Positions 1-5,772 of a stretch of DNA of 54,843 bases are shown here, in pieces. The first letter of the stretch is position 1, and every line of letters starts with the position of its first letter. The position numbers were made by a program, and so were the translations under genes. The DNA is from an uncultured Kiritimatiellota bacterium (GTDB lineage Bacteria > Verrucomicrobiota > Kiritimatiellia > RFP12 > DVOR01): assembly GCA_944391055.1 (NCBI GenBank), contig CALXSF010000014.1:1-54843 (forward strand), written 5' to 3'. The notes beneath the pieces are model-generated. The model saw only the letters and a list, made by a program, of their open reading frames with translations, ran no database searches and was not told the origin of the DNA.

Positions 1-77
1 CCTCCATTCCGCCACTCATCCCCCCCATCCAACTTACCCTTCCACTCGTCTTCGCATAATTTCCCCGGACACTATTG
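1..77 (+). repeat. Left copy of 77-bp terminal inverted repeat
   Basis: Bases 1-77 are an exact reverse complement of the last 77 bases of the window; the match stops at position 78. The inner end reads GGACACTATTG. Both flanks point out of the window, so the same sequence lies at each edge. The likeliest reading is one end of a multicopy insertion sequence at which assembly stopped, with a length equal to a common assembly k-mer (77). The first gene begins on the last base of the repeat. Confidence 0.9.
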
Positions 78-664
78 TGAGCGTAACTATCACCATTCCT
101 GCGGAGCGGCTGGCCGGGTGGCACCGGCGCTGGGTGGAGCGCATCACCCCGGGACTTTTGGCCAAGGCCGCGGCGGGCGCCCTCCAGACCCTCATCATCC
201 GCCACCTGGCGCGTGTGTCCGAGACCCGCCACGACACCGCCAACCGCCTCGGCGCCCCTCCCTCCGGCTTCTGGAAGGATGTCGAGAAGGCCGTCAGCCT
301 CCACACCCACGCCAACGACGCCGAGGTCTCCGTGACCCATCCCGGCATCGCCCGCGCCGTGCGCGACGTGATCATCCGCCCCCGCCGCGCCAAGGCCCTC
401 ACCATCCCCCTGCGCGCCGAGGCCTACGGCAAACGCCCCCGCGAGTTTGCCAACCTCTCCGGCGCCGATCTCTTCCGCCCCAAGGGCACCCGCATCCTCG
501 CCACCGAGGAGGCCGGCAAACTCACCCCCATGTACGCCCTCTGCGCCTCCGTCACACAAAAGCGCGACCCCACCCTCCTCCCCGACCAAAAGACCATCGA
601 CGACACCCTCGCCCGCGCCGCCCTCAACGCTCTCGAAACCGTGGCCTCCCAAGCCGCCCGTTAG
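77..664 (+). CDS. Phage virion-morphogenesis-like protein, probably 5' truncated
   Basis: The reading frame is open from the window edge; the first usable start is a GTG on the last base of the terminal repeat, with no ribosome-binding site, so the real N-terminus is probably lost to the repeat insertion. The 195-residue product has a basic, helical N-terminal half, then a middle motif (RPRRAKALTIPLRAEAYGKR, residues about 101-120) and a segment ending in SVTQKRDPTLLPDQ. The middle motif resembles Mu-like prophage virion morphogenesis/tail completion proteins, which act at the head-tail junction. It is the first of eight co-directional phage-type genes. Family membership is by resemblance only. 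Confidence 0.5.
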   Translation: MSVTITIPAERLAGWHRRWVERITPGLLAKAAAGALQTLIIRHLARVSETRHDTANRLGAPPSGFWKDVEKAVSLHTHANDAEVSVTHPGIARAVRDVIIRPRRAKALTIPLRAEAYGKRPREFANLSGADLFRPKGTRILATEEAGKLTPMYALCASVTQKRDPTLLPDQKTIDDTLARAALNALETVASQAAR

Positions 665-667
665 GGC

Positions 668-695
668 GTTCCGTTCTCCGTTTTCCGTTCTCCGT
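668..695 (+). repeat. Four-unit heptad array (NNTCCGT)
   Basis: Four tandem 7-base units (668-674, 675-681, 682-688, 689-695), each ending TCCGT, fill the short gap between the first two phage-type genes and abut the conserved GCGACTGAAAGGAGC leader. It is the simplest member of the array family seen in later gaps of this cassette. Confidence 0.8.
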
Positions 696-710
696 GCGAC
701 TGAAAGGAGC
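696..710 (+). promoter_or_regulatory. Conserved 15-nt translation leader, first of five
   Basis: GCGACTGAAAGGARC occurs at 696-710, 2526-2540, 3723-3737, 4670-4684 and 5752-5766, each exactly 6 bases before an ATG (717, 2547, 3744, 4691, 5773). A shorter version, GAAAGGAAC at 1274-1282, has the same spacing before the ATG at 1289. The AAAGGAG core is a Shine-Dalgarno sequence; conservation of the flanking GCGACTG goes beyond what ribosome binding needs. Confidence 0.8.
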
Positions 711-716
711 ACCCCA

Positions 717-1148
717 ATGAACCCCATCCAAAACCTCCTGGCCTGGCTGAAGGCCACCCTCGACGCCGACCCCTGGTACGCGGAGCACGGCGTGGCCGTG
801 CTCATCGAGAACCAGCTCGACATCCTCAGCGAGGTCGAGCGCGCCGTCCTCTCCGGCACCGGCTGCGCCCTCATCCTCCGCGCCCCTCGCGCCGAGAACA
901 ACCGCCCCGCCCTCAACGTCTCCGTCGAGCTCCTCGCCCTCGAGAACCCCACCCTCAACCGCGCACGCCCCCAGGCCGCCACCGCCCTCGACGCCGCCTG
1001 GCACGCCGCCCTCGCCCTCGACGGACCCAACCTCATGCTCCGCACCGTCGAGCACGTACCCCAGGTCGACCTCTTCCAGGCCACCGCCACCTTTGACACG
1101 TTGGTCACCCGTGAACGGGCGCCCAACGTGGGAGGCTTGGAGGCTTAG
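717..1148 (+). CDS. Small phage-cassette protein, unknown function
   Basis: A 143-residue protein starting at the ATG 6 bases after the conserved leader. The first 25 residues look helical (MNPIQNLLAWLKATLDADPW), followed by alternating short hydrophobic segments and a VSVELLALENPTLNR segment, as in small alpha/beta phage proteins. Its position after a head-tail protein and before a tail-tube-like protein would suit a tail terminator, but I see no motif that proves it. The last codons (GGLEA) are already part of the following octad repeat, so the repeat supplies the C-terminus. Confidence 0.55.
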   Translation: MNPIQNLLAWLKATLDADPWYAEHGVAVLIENQLDILSEVERAVLSGTGCALILRAPRAENNRPALNVSVELLALENPTLNRARPQAATALDAAWHAALALDGPNLMLRTVEHVPQVDLFQATATFDTLVTRERAPNVGGLEA

Positions 1149-1264
1149 AGGCTTGGAGGCTTGGCTGTCCACCCTTCCGGCCACACCGTCGCCGAAGGCG
1201 ACAGCCCGGGACCCAACCTCCGAAGCTCCTCCAAGCTTCCAAACTTCCAACCATCCAAACTTCC
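1131..1264. repeat. Nested hairpin element with octad arms
   Basis: The left arm is four 8-base units of GGAGGCTT type (1131-1162); the right arm is four and a half units of CTCCAAGC/TTCCAAAC type (1229-1264), imperfectly reverse-complementary to the left. Inside, GGCTGTC pairs with GACAGCC and GTCGCC pairs with GGCGAC. The whole gap can therefore fold as one nested stem. It overlaps the 3' end of the preceding gene. Confidence 0.75.
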
Positions 1265-1288
1265 GTTTCAACAGAAAGGAACACCACC

Positions 1289-1657
1289 ATGGCAACCAAC
1301 CCCGCAGACATCACGACCCCCGGCTGGGGCGTGGACAAATCCCTTGGCGGCGACTACGCCAAGTGCATCATCACCGACTGGGAGTGCGCAGACGAGACCC
1401 AGGTGGCCTACTGCCAGGACCAGAACGGCGCCGTGGTCCACCGCCAGGACTACGACAAGAAGACGACCGTCACCGCCACCCTCCTGGCGCCCACCACCGT
1501 CGACCTCCCCACCTTCTCCGCCGGGAGCACCGAAACCCTCACCGTCGGCACCAAGATCTTCGCCATCCTCTCCTGCCGCGAGATCGAGAGCAACCGCGAC
1601 TTCCGCAAGCTCGTCCTCACCCTGGAGCGCTACGAGAACTGGCCCAGCGCGTCCTGA
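1289..1657 (+). CDS. Tail-tube-like phage protein (tentative)
   Basis: A 122-residue protein starting at ATG after GAAAGGAAC. The sequence is rich in predicted beta strands and threonine (KTTVTATLLAPTTVDLPTFS) with a KIFAILSCREIESNRDFRKL strand-helix near the end. Small beta-rich proteins directly upstream of tail assembly chaperones are commonly tail tube subunits in siphophage-type clusters, and gene order here (this gene, then a frameshifted chaperone pair, then a tape-measure-like protein further on) fits. There is no diagnostic motif, so the call rests on synteny. Confidence 0.45.
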   Translation: MATNPADITTPGWGVDKSLGGDYAKCIITDWECADETQVAYCQDQNGAVVHRQDYDKKTTVTATLLAPTTVDLPTFSAGSTETLTVGTKIFAILSCREIESNRDFRKLVLTLERYENWPSAS

Positions 1658-1666
1658 CGGACGCGC

Positions 1667-1854
1667 CGTAAATGGTAAATGGTAAATCGTAAATGGCCCC
1701 GCCCCCGCGGGGCGACCACCCAACCGGAGAACAAGCAATGAACGCAACGGACACAGACAAGCCGGACGCCCCGCAGGGGGCGCCAACCGAGCCGAAGGGG
1801 CGTGGGGCGGAGCCCCACCCCGAGACGATTCACGATTCGCGATTCGCGATTCAC
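1667..1854. repeat. Heptad/hairpin element spanning a start codon
   Basis: Four heptads (C/G)GTAAAT at 1667-1694 are followed by a CGCCCC-GGGGCG hairpin; then comes the start of the next gene, a GTGGGGC/GCCCCAC hairpin at 1802-1818, and four GATTCRC heptads at 1827-1854. These are the same modules as in the non-coding gaps downstream, but here the 3' half lies inside coding sequence and encodes roughly residues 21-39 of the chaperone-like gene, including TIHDSRFAIHE. Confidence 0.8.
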
Positions 1855-2211
1855 GAAAACGCCGCCGCCAACCCCCAGGCCGCCCTCGACGCCCTCGCCG
1901 ACCCCGCCCCCCTCACCCTCGGCCAAGTGGCCCTGCTGGAGAAGATCAAGAGCCCCCTGCTGGGCGGCGGCGAGCAGACCGCCGCCGACGTCATCCCCGG
2001 GCTCTACCTGCTCAGCCTGCCTTCCGCGCAGGGCGCCAAGCACCTCAAGACGCTGACGGAGGACGCCTTCGCCTGGGCCGACACCCTCTCCCCCGGCGAC
2101 TTCTCCAAACGCTGGGTCGCCGCACTCAAGGCTCTCCGCGCCTTTTACGCGCTGCTCCCGGGGCCGGAGGGGGACGCGCCAAAAAAAGCCTCGCCGGCAA
2201 CGGCTGGCTGA
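1738..2211 (+). CDS. Phage tail assembly chaperone, short (zero-frame) product
   Basis: A 157-residue product from ATG 1738, preceded by CCGGAGAAC. Residues 1-40 are low-complexity and encoded by the repeat element; the conserved-looking part is residues about 43-145 (helical, LTLGQVALLEKIKSPLL, then GLYLLSLPSAQGAKHLK), typical of small helical tail assembly chaperones (lambda G type). The gene reaches GDAPKKASPATAG and stops, but an A7 run at 2181-2187 lies in the zero frame as A-AAA-AAA, a classical -1 slippery heptamer, with a long open -1 frame after it. Position before tail genes supports the chaperone call. Confidence 0.65.
   Translation: MNATDTDKPDAPQGAPTEPKGRGAEPHPETIHDSRFAIHENAAANPQAALDALADPAPLTLGQVALLEKIKSPLLGGGEQTAADVIPGLYLLSLPSAQGAKHLKTLTEDAFAWADTLSPGDFSKRWVAALKALRAFYALLPGPEGDAPKKASPATAG
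2181..2187 (+). promoter_or_regulatory. Candidate -1 programmed frameshift site (A AAA AAA)
   Basis: Seven consecutive A lie as codons CCA AAA AAA in the upstream frame. Slipping back one base continues as AGC CTC GCC GGC. The GC-rich sequence just downstream could form a stimulatory stem. The site is 24 bases before the zero-frame stop, the usual arrangement for lambda G-GT type fusions. Confidence 0.7.
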
Positions 2212-2414
2212 TCGCCCTGGCGGAGTGGGCGGCGCGCACCTACCACTGGCCGCTGCACCACCTCCTCCACCGCCTCCCCGCCGCACAGCTCGCCCTCCTC
2301 TTCCGGCAATGGAAGAGCGCCGTCGCTGGCTCAAAGGGCTTCACCCTCCTGGAGGAGGAACTCATGGCGCGCCTGCTCGCGGCGCCGCCGCGAGCGGTAA
2401 ATGGTGAAAGGTAA
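2187..2414 (+). CDS. Tail assembly chaperone C-terminal extension (-1 frame, T-like)
   Basis: In the -1 frame the sequence stays open for 75 codons and reads as a plausible protein: GNGWLIALAEWAARTYHWPL, then QLALLFRQWKSAVAGSKGF and LLEEELMARLLAAPP. It has no good start codon of its own and would be made only as a fusion of about 225 residues with the upstream product. In siphophages the minor GT-type fusion binds the tape measure protein and guides tail tube assembly. The last codons and the TAA (2412-2414) are formed by the following heptad repeat. Confidence 0.6.
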   Translation, partial: SLAGNGWLIALAEWAARTYHWPLHHLLHRLPAAQLALLFRQWKSAVAGSKGFTLLEEELMARLLAAPPRAVNGER

Positions 2415-2522
2415 ATGGTAAATGGCCCCGCCCTTCCGGGCGACGAAGAGGCCGAAGGGGCGTGGGGCGGAGCCCCACCAACCACCACTCAGCAATTACC
2501 ACTTACCATTTACCATTTACCG
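2396..2522. repeat. Complete heptad-arm cruciform element
   Basis: Left arm: four units GGTAAAT/GGTGAAA (2396-2423). Right arm: four units of TTTACCA type (2495-2522), reverse-complementary to the left. Between them sit a GCCC-TTCC-GGGC hairpin and a GTGGGGC-GGA-GCCCCAC hairpin (2462-2478). Folded, it gives a stem with two internal hairpins. It is immediately followed by the conserved leader and the next ATG. Confidence 0.8.
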
Positions 2523-2546
2523 CGAGCGACTGAAAGGAGCGAGCAC

Positions 2547-3602
2547 ATGATCCCACCCCGCGCCATCCGCGGCCAACGCCTCACCGCCGACCTCTGGAAT
2601 GCCCTCGTCGAGGCCATCCGCCAAAACCGCCCCCTCGCGGGCACGAACGTCCGCCTCCGGCAGACCCCCGGCGGCGTCTTCATCGACGCCACGGCCGCGG
2701 CGGCGCGCGCGGCCGTGGCCGCCGCCAAGCCCCAGCCCTTCCAGTGCGCCGTCGCCATCGACGCGGAGACGGGCACGGCCACCCTGCGCGTCCGCTTCGG
2801 CCGCGTCTTCCTCCTGGGCGAGGCGCAGACGCTCGCCACCCCCTCCGCCTGGACGCGCGACACGGAGGCCGACGACCCCGCCACCGCCGATTGGCTCGCC
2901 GAACTGGACCTCGCCGGCGGCACGGCGGGCGACAACGACCCCTGGCTCTGGCGCGACGCGGCGGGCGCCTTCCACCTGGGCCTGAAAAGCGAGATGGACG
3001 ACGCGGCCACCCCCCTGCGCCACCTGGCCGAGATCGACGACGCCGGCGCCGTCTCGCAGATCTGGGTGGGCAACGTCTGGCTGGACGCCGTGGGCGACGC
3101 GGGCGACCAGCTCGGCCCCATCGTCCGCGAGACCGTCGAGGGCAAGGCGCGCATCGCCCAATACCTCGGGCGTTGGCGCTGGGTGGAGAACGCCGCCGAC
3201 CCCGCGCAGTCGCAGTGGCTCTTCGAGAAGAAGAAGCGGGCCGACGGCACCTCTTATCCCCCCGCCCACGTCTACGCCAACACCCTCGCCAAGGTGGCCG
3301 TGCGCACCCAGAGCCTCACCGCCGGCGCCGACGAGATCCGCACGCTGGAGGCGCCCCTCCTCTTCCTCACCGAGCCCGAGCCCGCCGCCTGGCTCACCCA
3401 AGTCTCCGCCGAGCTCCACGCCAAGCTCACCTACACGCCCCCCGCCGACGAGACCGGCACCGGCGCCCTCACCGCCGCCCCCACCACCCTCACCTTCTTC
3501 GGCTCCAAGATCGAGGAGCCGCCCGAAACCCTCCTCCAGACCGAGGTGGAGGAGGTCAACGAAACCACCACCCACGAGACCGCCGCCGGCGGCGGCGAGT
3601 AA
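2547..3602 (+). CDS. Phage-cassette structural protein, unknown
   Basis: A 351-residue protein starting 6 bases after the conserved leader. The N-terminal motif (IRGQRLTADLWNALVEAIRQ, then a TPGGVFIDA segment) resembles the N-terminus of many uncharacterised phage virion proteins from Verrucomicrobiota and Planctomycetota, in which a helix precedes a Gly-rich strand pair. The middle is beta-rich with repeated tryptophans (WLWRDAAGAFHLGL, QIWVGNVWLDAVGD, YLGRWRWVENAAD), suggesting a tail or baseplate surface. The C-terminus is acidic and low-complexity (EVEEVNETTTHETAAGGGE). I cannot assign a specific role. Confidence 0.5.
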   Translation: MIPPRAIRGQRLTADLWNALVEAIRQNRPLAGTNVRLRQTPGGVFIDATAAAARAAVAAAKPQPFQCAVAIDAETGTATLRVRFGRVFLLGEAQTLATPSAWTRDTEADDPATADWLAELDLAGGTAGDNDPWLWRDAAGAFHLGLKSEMDDAATPLRHLAEIDDAGAVSQIWVGNVWLDAVGDAGDQLGPIVRETVEGKARIAQYLGRWRWVENAADPAQSQWLFEKKKRADGTSYPPAHVYANTLAKVAVRTQSLTAGADEIRTLEAPLLFLTEPEPAAWLTQVSAELHAKLTYTPPADETGTGALTAAPTTLTFFGSKIEEPPETLLQTEVEEVNETTTHETAAGGGE

Positions 3603-3604
3603 TT

Positions 3605-3718
3605 GGTAAATGGTAATTGGTAAATAGTCCCGCCCCTTCGGGGCGACGGAGAAGCCGAAAGGGCGTGGGGCGGAGCCCCACCAACAAAACGATTCGCGAT
3701 TCACGATTCACGATTCGC
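3605..3718. repeat. Hybrid heptad element
   Basis: Three and a partial GGTAAAT-type heptads (3605-3625), a CGCCCC-TTC-GGGGCG hairpin (3631-3645), a GTGGGGC-GGA-GCCCCAC hairpin (3665-3681), then four GATTCRC heptads (3691-3718). The right array is a different motif from the left, so the outer arms cannot pair as at 2396-2522: modules have been swapped. Confidence 0.8.
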
Positions 3719-3743
3719 GCGAGCGACTGAAAGGAGCACCCCC

Positions 3744-4601
3744 ATGAGCGAACTGATGAAACCGGAGCTGGAGCTGACCAAGCAGGCGCCCGTCGCCATC
3801 GTCAAGCAGCCCGGCCTCAAAACCACCACCACCGTGTTGCGCGGGCCGTGGGAGACCATCCTGAAGCTGGGCGAGGACTGCCGCGTGGGCTTCGAGGCGC
3901 CCACCCTCATCGAGGGCGTCACCGGGCGCGTCGCCGCCGTCTCCGCCACCCGCCAGAACGGCGGCCTGGGCACCCTGGAGCTCACCATGAGCGAGCGCGA
4001 GACGACCGAGGTCTGGAACCTCGACTTCATGGAGATCCAAAAGCCCATCCGCGCCTGGCACGCCGACGCCGAGAACGAGGAGGACCGCCCCGACCTGGCC
4101 CAGCTGGCCTCCTGGGAGCGCCTCAAGGACCTGGACGGCGCCTGGGAGGCCTATCAGGGCTTCTACACCTCCACCGAGATGAGCTCCTCCACCCAGCTCA
4201 CGGGCGCCACCCTCACGCTGGCACAGAAAATCCTCAAGGGCGTCGAGGCCTTCAACGTCTACGCCCCCATCCTCACCCGCGTCTCCATCGTCAACGACCT
4301 CTCCAAGCTCGAAGCCGTCGGCAAGGACGTCGGCGCCATCTGCGTGCCCGCGGCCAGCGACGACGTCGTCGGCTCGGCCGCCGTCGCCACCCTCACCGTC
4401 CTGGCCAAGCAGTGGCTCAAGACCGCCGACTCCCTCCAAGGCGCCCTCGACGGCACCTTCCAGCGCACCGAGACCTGGGTCGGCGCCGAGAAGTGGGACG
4501 GCGACCTCTACCCCGGCGGCGACGACGACGAGGGCGACCTTGGCGAAGACCCCGACCTGGGCGACACGGATCTCGGCGACAACCCGGAGCTGCGCCCCTA
4601 A
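3744..4601 (+). CDS. Phage-cassette protein with acidic tail, unknown
   Basis: A 285-residue protein behind the conserved leader. Residues 1-120 are mixed alpha/beta (VLRGPWETILKLGEDCRVGF, then a VTGRVAAVSATRQNGG turn and NLDFMEIQKPIRAWHADAE). Residues about 140-240 look helical and alanine-rich. The last 35 residues are strongly acidic with a GDDDEGDLGEDPDLGDTDLG run. No family is recognised. Being between a beta-rich structural gene and the tape-measure-like gene, it is presumably a virion or tail assembly component; that is inference from position. Confidence 0.5.
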   Translation: MSELMKPELELTKQAPVAIVKQPGLKTTTTVLRGPWETILKLGEDCRVGFEAPTLIEGVTGRVAAVSATRQNGGLGTLELTMSERETTEVWNLDFMEIQKPIRAWHADAENEEDRPDLAQLASWERLKDLDGAWEAYQGFYTSTEMSSSTQLTGATLTLAQKILKGVEAFNVYAPILTRVSIVNDLSKLEAVGKDVGAICVPAASDDVVGSAAVATLTVLAKQWLKTADSLQGALDGTFQRTETWVGAEKWDGDLYPGGDDDEGDLGEDPDLGDTDLGDNPELRP

Positions 4602-4612
4602 TCTGCCGGGGC

Positions 4613-4666
4613 GTGGGGCGGAGCCCCACCAACCACCACTTACCATTTACCAATTACCATTTACCG
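4613..4666. repeat. Half heptad element (hairpin plus right arm)
   Basis: The GTGGGGC-GGA-GCCCCAC hairpin (4613-4629) is followed by four TTTACCA-type heptads (4639-4666) and the conserved leader. The left arm is absent, which fits deletion of a module from the full element at 2396-2522. Confidence 0.8.
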
Positions 4667-4690
4667 CGAGCGACTGAAAGGAGCGAGCAC

Positions 4691-5698
4691 ATGGCAGACA
4701 GCACGATCACCCTCCGCGTGGTGGGGGACACGACCAAGGCCGGGGGCGCGCCGGCGGCGCCGGCCGCCCCTCGGGCACCCACCGCGCCCACCGCGCCCAC
4801 GGCGGGCGCAACCACCCCGCAAGCCTCCGGCAACGACCCCGCAACGACCCCGCAGGCTTCCGGCAACGCCCCCGCCAACGGGGGCAAATCCCTGGCCGGG
4901 CAGATCGGCGCCTTCGCCCTCGGGTGGGGCGGGCAGCAGGTCCTCGGCTCCCTCGCGGGTGCGCTGGGCACCGTCCCCGGGCGGCAGCGCGAGGCCAACT
5001 GGCTGGGCAACGTGGGCGGCGGAGCCTTGGGCGGGGCGGCGGCCGGCGCGGCCGCGGGCTCGGCCATCCCGGTGATCGGCACCGCCATCGGCGCGGGCAT
5101 CGGCGCGGCGATCGGCGCGGCCACGGGCGCCCTCACCGCCTGGACCGAGGCGCTCAAGGCCTCGCGCGAGGGCATCGAGGCCGTCAGGCAGGTAGGCCGG
5201 GGGCTCGCCGTGGCCACCGGCACGCGCCGGCAGGACGAGGCCTTCGCCCGCACCCTCGGGGCAATGGCGCGGCCCGAGCGGCTCGACGCCATCGACGCGC
5301 GCGCCCGGCAGATCCGCGACGGCGCGGGCGACGCCTCCATCAAGAACCTGGAGGCCTGGCTCCGCCGCGCCGCCGAGAACGGCGACACCGACACCGAGGA
5401 CTACCGCACGCGCTCGGCCCTCCTGGCCACGCAGACCCAGCGCCTCGGCGCCCTCGACGCCCTCTACGACCAGACCGAGGCGACCTTGCCCGTCCGCCTC
5501 CTGGAGCCCGCCGCCGTGACCGACTCCCTCGCGCGGATCGGCGGTGAGGTGGGCCCCACCGTGGACGTGGCCGACGTGAACCGAGACCTGCTGGCCACCC
5601 TGCGCGACTTCTTCCAAGCCTGGAAGACCCGCGCCGCCAACCGCCCCGACACCGTCCGCGGCATCGCGGACACCTCCGGCTTCGCCACCTTTGGCTGA
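4691..5698 (+). CDS. Short tape-measure-like phage tail protein
   Basis: A 335-residue protein. Residues about 20-65 are Ala/Pro/Thr-rich with a near repeat (ATTPQASGNDP then ATTPQASGNAP). Residues about 70-155 form a hydrophobic Gly/Ala segment with GxxxG-like spacing (GGGALGGAAAGAAAGSAIPV, then IGTAIGAGIGAAIGAATGAL), the hallmark of the membrane-interacting part of tape measure proteins. The rest is helical and charged (EDYRTRSALLATQTQRLGAL). At this length it would measure only a short tail, so a reduced or tail-like particle is possible; a non-tape-measure virion protein with a glycine-zipper segment is the alternative. Confidence 0.5.
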   Translation: MADSTITLRVVGDTTKAGGAPAAPAAPRAPTAPTAPTAGATTPQASGNDPATTPQASGNAPANGGKSLAGQIGAFALGWGGQQVLGSLAGALGTVPGRQREANWLGNVGGGALGGAAAGAAAGSAIPVIGTAIGAGIGAAIGAATGALTAWTEALKASREGIEAVRQVGRGLAVATGTRRQDEAFARTLGAMARPERLDAIDARARQIRDGAGDASIKNLEAWLRRAAENGDTDTEDYRTRSALLATQTQRLGALDALYDQTEATLPVRLLEPAAVTDSLARIGGEVGPTVDVADVNRDLLATLRDFFQAWKTRAANRPDTVRGIADTSGFATFG

Positions 5699-5700
5699 TT

Positions 5701-5747
5701 GGAGCCCCACCGACAAAACGATTCGCGATTTACGATTCGCGATTCGC
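5701..5747. repeat. Truncated heptad element
   Basis: Only the right half of the GTGGGGC/GCCCCAC hairpin remains (GGAGCCCCACC at 5701), followed by four heptads GATTCGC/GATTTAC (5720-5747) and the conserved leader at 5752-5766. Confidence 0.75.
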
Positions 5748-5772
5748 GCGAGCGACTGAAAGGAACGAGACC

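Noticed and set aside
668..5747. CRISPR array in the phage-type region
   Set aside because: Units are only 7-8 bases with no spacers, repeat in fours, and no cas gene is present.
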